A stretch of 26,082 nt of DNA from Cymbomonas tetramitiformis (lineage: Eukaryota > Chlorophyta > Pyramimonadophyceae > Pyramimonadales > Pyramimonadaceae). Positions within the stretch are counted from its first letter, which is position 1, and every line of letters begins with the position of its first letter. Below, in pieces: positions 8,928-17,368 of the stretch. The stretch spans positions 1 through 26,082 of the forward strand of contig LGRX02030451.1 of the NCBI GenBank assembly GCA_001247695.2, in the 5' to 3' direction. The position numbers and the translations under genes were made by a program. Under the pieces are notes generated by a model, which made no database searches, had not been told where the DNA came from, and saw only the letters and a program-made list of their open reading frames with translations.

Positions 8928-11900
8928 ATGGTGGTGCCCCTTCGGGGGGTGGTCGTTTCCTTGGCATGCTGGTCACAGTGTGCGGCCGCCCTCCTCCTCG
9001 TGGTCCTCGCCTGGCTTTGGGTTTGTACCAGCATTTACGCTGAGGACGTGGCGTGCCACGCCTCCTGTATCGTGCACGACCCGCTGGACGCAGGTCACAT
9101 TCGACGTGGCCGTGGATGGACTATTCCGTCCCTGCGTTGGTCCCAAGTCTTCTTGTTGGGCCGCGTGTGCCTGCCCGCTTTGCCGGCCAGGTTGGACAAG
9201 CCTCGCTTCGCGGCGCGCTGGACGCAGCTTCGACGCAATCTCCGCCTTCATCGCATCGCGCAAGCCGCCTACATGGCGCTTGTCCTTGCAGTCGTGGTCT
9301 CCACCGCCGCTGGTGGGAGTACTCGCTTGGCGCACGGGGGGTGGAGAGTAATGGCGTGCTTCTTCGCTTCGAACTCGCCGGCAGCCGCAGTGCATTTCAA
9401 CCGAATTTTGCGATTTTTTCTGCTTTTGTGCGGAATCTTGTGGGTCGCTGGCAAGCTGACCGAGAGTGTGCCTACGTATGATGTCATGTCACCCACGCGC
9501 AGTGCCTGGGGTTCGTCCCCCTGCACTTCTTGGGAGGCTCAGCAATCCTCAAGGCAATGGGAGCCGGGCTGGGAGGCCAACGTCGCGGAGCAGGATGAGG
9601 TCTTGCCGTACACCGTGCTGGACGAGCTTCAACCTCTAGGTGACACGACAGTGACCAAGGACGAGGCAGCGTGGCTCGACACTGAGCTCAATGCCACGTT
9701 TGGAGGACATCCTGACTTCAAGGAGGAGCACTGGGAGGAAATGCGGAATGTTCTTCGCAGGTGCAAGACCACCTTTGCCAACAGTCCTCACGATCTGACA
9801 GGCTACAAGGGCAAGGCGGAGCACAACACGTTCTCCATTCCTTTTGTAGACGAATCCAAGGCCGCCTACCAGAGACCCAGGAAGTACAGTCCGGGCGAGC
9901 AGGAAATCATCGATATTCATTGCAAGGAACTTTTGGAGTATGGCTTCATAGAGCCAGCAGCCAAGCATTGCAGGCATGCGAGCAACGTCGTCGTGGCTGG
10001 CAAGAAAGATCATGAGACTGGCCTGTGGACCCAGACGAGATTCTGCGTGGACCTCAGGGGTGTCAACCGGCACTCCCTCAAAGACAATACGCTGCCACAT
10101 CGACCAGAGGAGCTCTATCAGAAGGTGGCGAAGGCCAAGTTCAAGACCACGCTGGATGCCACCAAAGCCTTCCACCAGATTCCCATGGCCACGGAAGAGG
10201 ACAGGAGCAAGACGGCGTTTTGGTGGAAGAATCAGCTGTACCAGTACACCTCGATGCCTTTTGGTGCAGCTGGAGCTACTTCTGCGTTCGTGAGAATCAT
10301 GGACTACGAGTTACGTCACTTGCAGCATTGTACGGTGGCATACGTCGACGACGTAGTGGTCTACACGGATTCCACGCCTGAGCAGCATTTGAAGGACGTT
10401 GAGGACGTACTGCGCACCTTGGGGGACGCTGGCATCCGTTTGCATGCAGGCAAGAGTACCTTTGGTGCAGCCACGGTGGACTTTCTGGGCTATCGCATTG
10501 GTCACAACTCCATTGGCGCGCAAGAAGCTAAATGCAAGGCCATCCAGGAGCTTCCAAGCCCCCAGGACAAGACTGGGCTCCGCTCGATCTTGGGCATGAT
10601 GAACTACTACAAGGGCTTGGTGGGTGAGCCAGGGGGGGCAAACTACTCTGAGATGGCCCGCCCTCTCAATGACCTGCTCAAGAAGGAGGTCACTGACATC
10701 AAGGGAGCCTGGGGGAAGGAGCAAGATCAAGCACTTCAAGACCTGAAGGATGCTCTCTGTTCTGGGAGGTGCCTGAGGCCTATCGATTATGACAGACCCC
10801 TTATATTGTACACCGATTGGAGCACCTATGGCATTGGCGCAGTGCTGGGCCAGAAGGACGATGATGGGAAGGAGTACATCTGTATGGCAATCAGCCGATC
10901 CCTGAGTAAAACGGAGAGACAGTACGCCAGCTTCAAGGGGGAGATGCTCGCAGTGGTATGGGCAGTGCGCACACTGAGGCAGTACTTGCATGGAGTTCAC
11001 TTCACGTTGGTGACCGACCACTCACCGCTCACCACCCTGATGGAGAAGGCCGATCTCCAAGGGCAACACCTACGCTGGGCAATCAGTTTGCAGGAGTTCG
11101 ACTTCACGGTGCAGTATCGTCCAGGAGCCAAGAACAGCAACGCTGACGTGCCGTCTCGCTACCCATTGCCGTCCACGACAGATGAGACTGGAGCGAGGCA
11201 TGAGAGGGAGAAGGTGACTGCGTTTCACGCAGGCGTGGGGGAAGTTCACACGAAGGAGTTCTGTGACCACTTGTGCTTTATGTTGGCTGGGGACGCTTCC
11301 CCAGGGGAAGAGGCCACGCCAGAGGTGCAGGTTGCCAACTACTGCAGGATGGCTGCCATGGAGCAGCTGGGCACGGGACCAGTGCATCGGTTATTCGACT
11401 TGCACTACCGCGAGGAATTGGAGTGCAATCATGGGGACATGTTTGACACTGACTTACCCGAGCTGGTGACCGACTCTGGAAGGCTAGCCAGAGCAGCTTG
11501 GAAGGCGCTGAGCCTGGTGAGGCCTACGCGAGGCACGCACGGCGAGGGAAGCCCCGCTGTGTACAGCAATGAGTACTTTGAAGGCGAGCGCATCTTAAAG
11601 CCTGAAAAGGTGGACACCAGGGTGCTGGGCAGGCAGTTCTTCTCGCAAGCTCGGGAGGAAGGTGTGGTGTGCTACGAGCCATGTGGAGGCCTCTGTGCTG
11701 GCCTAGAGATGTTGCTCCGCAGTGGGATGAAGGTGGATCGCTACCTGTATCAGGACATATCCCCGAGCAGTCGGACAGTTGCCAGGGCCAGGTGCACGGC
11801 GTTGCTAAGACGATATCCTGACCTCATTTCGCCCCGTGCAATAGAGTTTGGGGCTCTACCCCAAGATCTGCACGACACCACCAGTGCCGACTTCATACGA

Positions 11901-13280
11901 GCAGGAGCTCTTCAAGGACGCCAGTGGGTCATGGTATGTGGGTTCCCATGCCAGGATCTCTCCCCTGCTGGAACACTCACAGGCCTGGATGGCAGGCACA
12001 GCAAATTATTTTATGAAGTGGTCAGGCTTCTGTCCACACTCCAGCAGCTGCAGCAGCAGAGGCCTTCGGGCTATATCCTGGTGAACGTTTCCCCGTTGTC
12101 ACACAGACCCGGAACCAAGATCAGGGACGAGGTGTTCCCGTACATTGCCAGCGTCATTGGCCGACCAGTGTCCTTTGATGCAGCACAAGCAGGCGCTTAC
12201 GCACACCGATTGCGAGCGTATTGGAGCAACTTGTTCCAGAGCCACCAGTTTCGCTCCGTCATGAGCAAGGTGGTGAGACCAGAAGGACGAATCGTATCGT
12301 CAATCCTATGCAAGGGCTGGCATCCCAGGCCAGTGATAAGGACAGACCGCTCGCCTCACTACGTGGTGAACGTGGTGGGAGAACCATTGAGGGCACTTCC
12401 CACCATCATGGCGACGCAAGGGTCAAGAGCGTTCAGAAGAGCGAGGATGGGCACCGTGGTGCGCAACCAGGACGATGAAGACGCCGAGGAAGAATCTCGA
12501 GAAGTGAACCTCGACGAGAAGGCGCGAGCCATGGGCTACAGCGCAAGTGAGCTACGCATGGCCGATGGCCTGAACGACGTAGAATTGGCAAGCATTCTGG
12601 GCCTGGCCATGGATCGCAGGGCAATGGAACTGCTGATGGCGGTCGCAGAAGCGAGCAGGAAGGGGCTCCCTCATAGCGAGGAATCCCCAGAGGCAGAGAA
12701 TTCCCCAGGACAGCCCATCGCTGTAGACAACAACTGGGCAGACCACGAGAGGTCGGACCTTCAGCAGATGCAAGCTTTGCTGGCGGAATGGGTTGAGAAT
12801 TCGAATGCATATACTCAGCAGGTGGCGAAGACTATGACCCACCGTGACTGGGAGGAGAAGCTGCAGGTAATGTGCTCGCAAGGGCAGAAAGGTGCAGAAG
12901 GAATTGGGGCTCAGCGACAGAAGGCTGGAACCAAGAAGAAGAAGAAGAAGAAGGAGTGGCAGCTCTACACTATGGCGCAGTATCGTCAGAGGCATGAGAA
13001 CCACTTCGTGAAGGAGGGCGCAACCCCAGCAGCGCGCGTGGATGTGCCTGCTTGGAGTCCGCCTGCCAAAGATTCAGAGATGAGACTCCCCAGGTTGGCG
13101 TGCACCACCAGATTCGAGGACTTGATGGCCAGCGTGGCCGAGCAGCAGGTAGACCGTGACAAGCATCGAGATGTACACGATGATGCATGGTGCCTCAGAT
13201 GGTTGAAGTCCAATGGCAGCGTGAGGTTGCCAGAAGAGGAAGTTCGTCGTGTGAGGAGACGAGCAGCACGACATCGATGA
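8928..13280 (+). CDS. Pol part 1: RT, RNase H and C5-cytosine DNA methyltransferase
   Basis: The frame opens at 8823; the first ATG is 8928. Residues below count from 8874. The leader of about 220 residues has three hydrophobic stretches and no gag or protease motif. RT runs from about 320, with RFCVDLRGVN near 389 and the catalytic YVDD near 489. RNase H has LYTDWSTYGIGAVL near 645, GEMLAVVWA near 689 and VTDHSPL near 713, so its acidic residues are present. From about 930 there is a C5-cytosine methyltransferase: motif I-like YEPCGGLCAGLEM, motif IV GFPCQDLS with the catalytic Cys (about 1023), motif VIII-like HRLRAYW (about 1111) and motif X-like RAMGYSASELRMADGLNDVE. Motif VI, normally ENV, reads LVNV and lacks the Glu. 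A Lys-rich tail ends at TGA 13278-13280, and the frame then continues into the integrase ORF. The role would be reverse transcription of the element and methylation of cytosine in DNA, if active. Confidence 0.9.
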   Translation: MVVPLRGVVVSLACWSQCAAALLLVVLAWLWVCTSIYAEDVACHASCIVHDPLDAGHIRRGRGWTIPSLRWSQVFLLGRVCLPALPARLDKPRFAARWTQLRRNLRLHRIAQAAYMALVLAVVVSTAAGGSTRLAHGGWRVMACFFASNSPAAAVHFNRILRFFLLLCGILWVAGKLTESVPTYDVMSPTRSAWGSSPCTSWEAQQSSRQWEPGWEANVAEQDEVLPYTVLDELQPLGDTTVTKDEAAWLDTELNATFGGHPDFKEEHWEEMRNVLRRCKTTFANSPHDLTGYKGKAEHNTFSIPFVDESKAAYQRPRKYSPGEQEIIDIHCKELLEYGFIEPAAKHCRHASNVVVAGKKDHETGLWTQTRFCVDLRGVNRHSLKDNTLPHRPEELYQKVAKAKFKTTLDATKAFHQIPMATEEDRSKTAFWWKNQLYQYTSMPFGAAGATSAFVRIMDYELRHLQHCTVAYVDDVVVYTDSTPEQHLKDVEDVLRTLGDAGIRLHAGKSTFGAATVDFLGYRIGHNSIGAQEAKCKAIQELPSPQDKTGLRSILGMMNYYKGLVGEPGGANYSEMARPLNDLLKKEVTDIKGAWGKEQDQALQDLKDALCSGRCLRPIDYDRPLILYTDWSTYGIGAVLGQKDDDGKEYICMAISRSLSKTERQYASFKGEMLAVVWAVRTLRQYLHGVHFTLVTDHSPLTTLMEKADLQGQHLRWAISLQEFDFTVQYRPGAKNSNADVPSRYPLPSTTDETGARHEREKVTAFHAGVGEVHTKEFCDHLCFMLAGDASPGEEATPEVQVANYCRMAAMEQLGTGPVHRLFDLHYREELECNHGDMFDTDLPELVTDSGRLARAAWKALSLVRPTRGTHGEGSPAVYSNEYFEGERILKPEKVDTRVLGRQFFSQAREEGVVCYEPCGGLCAGLEMLLRSGMKVDRYLYQDISPSSRTVARARCTALLRRYPDLISPRAIEFGALPQDLHDTTSADFIRAGALQGRQWVMVCGFPCQDLSPAGTLTGLDGRHSKLFYEVVRLLSTLQQLQQQRPSGYILVNVSPLSHRPGTKIRDEVFPYIASVIGRPVSFDAAQAGAYAHRLRAYWSNLFQSHQFRSVMSKVVRPEGRIVSSILCKGWHPRPVIRTDRSPHYVVNVVGEPLRALPTIMATQGSRAFRRARMGTVVRNQDDEDAEEESREVNLDEKARAMGYSASELRMADGLNDVELASILGLAMDRRAMELLMAVAEASRKGLPHSEESPEAENSPGQPIAVDNNWADHERSDLQQMQALLAEWVENSNAYTQQVAKTMTHRDWEEKLQVMCSQGQKGAEGIGAQRQKAGTKKKKKKKEWQLYTMAQYRQRHENHFVKEGATPAARVDVPAWSPPAKDSEMRLPRLACTTRFEDLMASVAEQQVDRDKHRDVHDDAWCLRWLKSNGSVRLPEEEVRRVRRRAARHR

Positions 13281-13304
13281 GATGAGGCTACGGACGAGAT
13301 CTAC

Positions 13305-15722
13305 ATGGTCACGCTGTCGGGCAAGGAGGTGAGAATACCTAAGCCTGCTGACCGTCTCGCGTTGGTTAAGGAATACCACTCCAGAACTGGACATTGGGGC
13401 ATAAGGCGTACGCAGCATCTTTTGTGGCAGCGTCATTGGTGGGCCGATCTGAAGAAGGACGTGGAGGCTGTGGTCACTCAGTGTGAGACCTGTCAGCGTG
13501 TGAAAACTCATTATTATGCGAGAGAGGAGGCATGTTTATCCCCCCTCGAGATCGTGTCGTTCATGTATCGCTGGTCGCTGGATTTGGCATGGCCTTCGAG
13601 GAGAGAGACCAAGTCTGGCAACAACCGAGTGCTCATCATGACCGAGCACTACACCAGGTTCATAGTCTGTGTACCCATTCCCGACAAGGAGGCAAGGACT
13701 ATCGCGGCGGCATTTCGCAGTCATGTCCTGGCTGTGTTTGGTGCGCCAGCAGAGTGCTTGGTGGATGGAGGTAAGGAGTTCGAGGGCGAGTTCAAGCAGC
13801 TGTGCAGAGACTGCCTGATCGACCGACGAGTCACCTCGCCAGACTCACCAGAAGGCAATGGGCTGACCGAGCGAGTGGTACGCACTATGAAGTTTTGCTT
13901 CAAGAAGCTTGCCTTGGAGAAGGGTCTCGATTATGAGTGGGATGAGCAGCTCTGGCCACTAGTGCTGAGTTATAATGCAGCACGCCAGGAGTCCACGGGG
14001 GTGGCGCCGTTCACCATGTTGTTTGCCCAAGAGGCAGTAGTGCCGCCCGATTTGAAGCAGGCACCCAGCATAGATTTCGGTGCTGGGGTCGAAGATGAGA
14101 AGGATGCCAGAGTCAAGGACCTCCTCCGGAGAGCACAGGTGGTGAGGCGACTGATGGTACACGCTGGTTGCAGCCTGGAGGTCGCACAGCATCGTGATAC
14201 ATTACATTATGAAGGGAGAAGGGGTGGGGGCTATGAGCCTAGTCCACACCAGTTTAAGGTGGGCGATTTCGTCTACATCAGGCAGAAGCCTCGCAGCGGC
14301 ATGGAAGTCGCGACCAAATCCGCCATTCTGAAGCTGGTCAAGATACAGCGAGATGGTGTGGTGGTGCTTGAGGACGCCACCAAGTTAAGAGAGAAGAGCA
14401 CCGTGCAGAGCATCGCGCCATGTCACCTACAGGTGAAGGACCAGTATGACTGCAGTGCAGCCGTTCCCAGCAAGCACCTAGCATGTGAAGCGTGCAGGAA
14501 GACTGATGGGGAAGCAGAGATGTTGTTGTGCGACGCATGCAACAGGGGGTACCACTTGTGGTGTCTGACCCCAGCACTGGATGGAGTACCAGAAGGCGAG
14601 TGGCTATGTCCCAAGTGCTCAGGCACGGGGATGCAAGCTGCCAGCGCTGAGGTGCAGACCCAGAAAGACGAGAGCTCTGGTGTCCTAGAGGACAGACTGG
14701 GCATGAAGGAGCAGCAATTGAACGAGAAGCTGTCTGCGGAGATGCGCCTGCTGCCAGCAGACGTGGGTCCCCGTCGTGTGGTGAAGGGAGATAAATTTCA
14801 GCCATGGCATGCTGTCTCATCAAGGGAGATGTTATTGAAAGAGAAGGACATGTTCTTGGGCATGCCAGATCAGATTCATTGGGGAAGACAGGACAAGCTC
14901 TCTGAGGCCGTGCAGATCTTCATGCCAGGGCACTGGAATGAGGGGCATCGCACGGTGCTGAGCAAGAAATATCGGGAACAGAAGGCCATGGCAAGGCAGC
15001 TGAGGGATGCACCTCTTGTGCCTGCGTTGGCTGAAGAAGAAGTTGAAAGACGAGGAGAATTGAGACACATGACCAAGGCTCAGGTGAGAGAAGCTAGCGC
15101 ACTGCAGTGGGGGCTTGAACTGGTCATCACAGTGCCCTCCGAGGTGAGGCGTTTGGCGACAGAGGTGGACTGGAAGTCCGTCGATGGCGTGTGGGACCCA
15201 TGGGCAGGTACTGGGGTCATCAGTGAGGTGATGGTGGAGCAATGGCCGCAGTTGAGATTTATGAATAATGACTGGAACTCTCAGTTGGGTTGGTCTGAGG
15301 CGCATGACGCACTTCAGCCAGGTAACTATCGCATATGGAAGGAGAAGTATGGTGTCTGTGACGCAGTGGTGACTTCACCTTGGTTTGCAGCGCTGGATAT
15401 CGCGTTTCCATTGGCAGTGATGGCCAGTCGTGTGGTGGCATGTGTCCACGTTCCATCTTACTACTTGACAGACATGACCGAGAGCAGGGCTGCGTACTTC
15501 AGACGATTGAGTCAGACGGGACGCTTGCATGTGATTGGGCATCTGGAACATGGACCTATTGGCCGCAGGTGTATGTGGGTCTTGGTGTTCAAGAATCCGC
15601 TGGTCAGAGCCAGGATGTTACAGGGTGGAGAAGGTGAAGGCATTGGTATGTTCACTTTCAGTTTGGGTAAGGTCATGGCAGATGGTGACACGACCCAGTA
15701 TGCTGAACAAGCCCATATTTGA
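13305..15722 (+). CDS. Pol part 2: integrase, PHD finger and methyltransferase-like domain
   Basis: This is in the same frame as the preceding ORF, from which one TGA separates it, so the original product was probably a single polyprotein. An HHCC zinc module (HSRTGHWGIRRT...CETCQRV) occupies residues 26-70. The integrase core acidic triad is in WSLDLAW (about 92), LVDGGKEF (about 153) and NGLTERVV (about 191). A GPY/F-like C-terminal module follows near 305-360. Residues 392-443 form a C4HC3 PHD finger (CEACRK, CDACNRGYHLWC, WLCPKC), a chromatin-reading fold. The last 160 residues hold an SAM-methyltransferase-like domain with DPWAGTG (about 631) and VVTSPWF (about 690), which resemble motifs I and IV of N6-adenine methyltransferases. 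The substrate is unknown. The predicted role is nuclear integration, possibly targeted by the PHD finger. Confidence 0.9.
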   Translation: MVTLSGKEVRIPKPADRLALVKEYHSRTGHWGIRRTQHLLWQRHWWADLKKDVEAVVTQCETCQRVKTHYYAREEACLSPLEIVSFMYRWSLDLAWPSRRETKSGNNRVLIMTEHYTRFIVCVPIPDKEARTIAAAFRSHVLAVFGAPAECLVDGGKEFEGEFKQLCRDCLIDRRVTSPDSPEGNGLTERVVRTMKFCFKKLALEKGLDYEWDEQLWPLVLSYNAARQESTGVAPFTMLFAQEAVVPPDLKQAPSIDFGAGVEDEKDARVKDLLRRAQVVRRLMVHAGCSLEVAQHRDTLHYEGRRGGGYEPSPHQFKVGDFVYIRQKPRSGMEVATKSAILKLVKIQRDGVVVLEDATKLREKSTVQSIAPCHLQVKDQYDCSAAVPSKHLACEACRKTDGEAEMLLCDACNRGYHLWCLTPALDGVPEGEWLCPKCSGTGMQAASAEVQTQKDESSGVLEDRLGMKEQQLNEKLSAEMRLLPADVGPRRVVKGDKFQPWHAVSSREMLLKEKDMFLGMPDQIHWGRQDKLSEAVQIFMPGHWNEGHRTVLSKKYREQKAMARQLRDAPLVPALAEEEVERRGELRHMTKAQVREASALQWGLELVITVPSEVRRLATEVDWKSVDGVWDPWAGTGVISEVMVEQWPQLRFMNNDWNSQLGWSEAHDALQPGNYRIWKEKYGVCDAVVTSPWFAALDIAFPLAVMASRVVACVHVPSYYLTDMTESRAAYFRRLSQTGRLHVIGHLEHGPIGRRCMWVLVFKNPLVRARMLQGGEGEGIGMFTFSLGKVMADGDTTQYAEQAHI

Positions 15723-15750
15723 GTCTGTGCTACTGCACGCAGCAGCTACA

Positions 15751-15759
15751 GATGGGGGA
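15751..15759 (+). other. Polypurine tract
   Basis: GATGGGGGA directly precedes the TGTTGG start of the long repeat and lies 28 bases after the stop of the integrase ORF. This is the position of the primer for second-strand synthesis in LTR retroelements. It fixes 15760 as the likely 3' LTR start. Confidence 0.6.
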
Positions 15760-16504
15760 TGTTGGAAATCTGGGATTGCATGTAAGAGCTCAGCGTTCGA
15801 TCTCAGAATATCAGAATTTTAAAAATTTTGTAGCTCTACGATCTTGTGCTGTGTTGAGAATTGCTTGAACAGTTACCGGCACCAGTGAATGTTAATGACG
15901 AACTTATGACCAGCCGCGAGTGTTAAGCTTGCTCGATTCCGAGAATGTTCGTACCATCATATACACGCGTTTGCGACAGCTGTAACAAACGCCGGCTTCT
16001 CATGGTACCGCGCCGGGTTTGTTCAGCTGGTGACACGCATGACAGTGGTGACAGCATGACAGGCTTTGCGAAGATGACCATCTGAGAGATGCAGACTTGC
16101 CAGAAAAGATATGGTCACTATCGAATGACCAGGGAATGATAAGATGAAGATGGCAGTGACTCCTTTGCCGCTGACGTGTCAATCAGAATGTGGTAAACGG
16201 TAACATTGTTAGAGCTGGCATGGAATAATGACTTTCCATTGGCCAGATGAAGATTTAAGGGCTAGAACCCGTTACAGTTTTGGGAAATGTGACAGAGCAT
16301 TGAGATATAAGTAGGCTCTGACCGGAGGTCAGGCTAGTGGACTCATTATTGTTTTGCTTCGCAAGTACTAGGTGGCTGTTCGCGTGCCAGTGCTAGAGTG
16401 CTAAGACAGTTCTGCTCACAGCTTTTGTACACAATAATTCGTATTTTGTGGTTATAATATCAATTTTGACGGATATATTTTACTGCTGTTTTTATACTTT
16501 TTCA
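15760..16504 (+). repeat. Candidate 3' LTR, 745 bp (TG...CA)
   Basis: It starts TGTTGGAAATC and ends TTTTTCA, just before the same start sequence recurs at 16505. A TATA-like ATATAA sits at 16305-16310, as expected inside an LTR (U3/R). No protein-coding frame is supported. The alternative is that two 219-bp repeats (15760-15978, 16505-16723; both TG...CA) flank a 526-bp centre. The upstream polypurine tract and the internal TATA favour the long LTR. Confidence 0.55.
16305..16310 (+). promoter_or_regulatory. TATA-like box inside the LTR
   Basis: GAGATATAAGTAGGCTCTGA has the form of a TATA box followed by a transcription start region. Its position about 545 bp into the LTR suits a U3 promoter. 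This rests on sequence resemblance only. Confidence 0.4.
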
Positions 16505-16723
16505 TGTTGGAAATCTGGGCTTGCATGTAAGAGCTCAGCGTTCGATCTCAGAATATCAGAATTTTAAAAATTTTGTAGCTCTACGATCTTGTGCTGTGTT
16601 GAGAATTGCTTGAACAGTTACCGGCACCAGTGAATGTTAACGACGAACTTATGACCAGCCGCGAGTGTTAAGCTTGCTCGATTCCGAGAATGTTCGTACC
16701 ATCATATACACGCGTTTGCGACA
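16505..16723 (+). repeat. Second, truncated LTR copy (219 bp)
   Basis: This matches 15760-15978 at an offset of 745 bases with only about two differences, then the similarity stops at GCGACA. It sits directly against the end of the first copy, giving an LTR-LTR junction. The near identity shows the duplication is recent. Confidence 0.85.
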
Positions 16724-17368
16724 ATTTTCGTGAGATAACCGATTTTTAAATGCCTATGGAACCGAGCTCCTCTGTCGAAGATTTTAATACACTCCCTGTA
16801 AAATTAATGCCACGTAGATAGTATTCGCACGTGGAATAGTCGAGTCGTGTTCTGGAACGATCGAGGCACATATTGGGACACTTTGACACATATTGGGACA
16901 GTAGGGACACATATTGGGACACTTTGACACATATTGGGACAGTAGTAGGGACACATATTGGGACACTTTGACACATAGTCCTGGAGCAGAGCCGGCGGAG
17001 CCCGATATACACCAAGATGCACCCCCGGCACAATTGGTATCGGACACCGAGATGCTGGCTCGGCACGACGTCGGATCCCCGCTGCTCACATTGTAAGGGA
17101 GCGCACTTCAGGTGCTGCTTCTTGGCGCATTTCGAGCTGCCGCTACCGCCGCTCGAATCCGTGGCGTGCAAGATGCACCCACGACAAGAGATTGGAGCGA
17201 CGGCGCGCCACTGACATCCACGTCACTGCAAGACGCGCTCCTAGCGGCGGTCCAGCGCGCCTATGAGCTCCTCGGCAACCAATGGGTCGATCGACGCGGC
17301 GATGATACGCCGGATCGCCGGAAGCGTGCACCCGCAATCCAGCAACACGAGCCTCCGTCAGAGGCACG
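16724..17368. other. Mixed spacer with no supported gene
   Basis: AT-rich DNA to about 16860, a short tandem repeat (16867-16976), then GC-rich DNA with open frames on the plus strand (for example 17112 onward, rich in Ala and Arg). One frame has a Cys-rich patch (CSHCKGAHFRCC at about 17084-17119) that could be a relic zinc knuckle. I cannot assign any of these frames to a gene. Confidence 0.5.
16867..16976. repeat. 41-44 bp tandem repeat, about 2.6 copies
   Basis: The unit CACATATTGGGACACTTTGA plus CACATATTGGGACAGTAGGGA repeats from 16867, 16908 and 16952. Each unit is itself made of two similar halves, so the ancestral unit was about 20 bp. Confidence 0.85.

Larger units (their letters stand above)
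8823..16504 (+). mobile_element. Ty3/gypsy-type retroelement with methyltransferases, 5'-incomplete
   Basis: Reverse transcriptase, RNase H and integrase occur in the Ty3/gypsy order, with extra domains after RNase H and after integrase. A polypurine tract (15751-15759) and a TG-starting repeat follow the last stop, which marks the 3' LTR. No 5' LTR, primer-binding site, gag or aspartic protease is visible upstream, where the frame abuts 163-bp repeats. The copy is therefore truncated, rearranged or unusual at its 5' end. The right boundary is either 16504 or 16723, depending on how the tandem LTR sequence is read. Confidence 0.85.

Noticed and set aside
8830..9351. 173-aa plus-strand frame overlapping the retroelement leader
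   Set aside because: It overlaps the long pol frame, has no recognisable motif, and its Ser/Trp-rich composition looks like an out-of-frame reading.
15760..16723. A complete 964-bp miniature LTR element (TRIM)
   Set aside because: Possible, but the polypurine tract before 15760, the TATA box in the supposed interior and the lack of a matching tract before 16505 favour a 745-bp LTR plus a truncated copy. Kept as an alternative.
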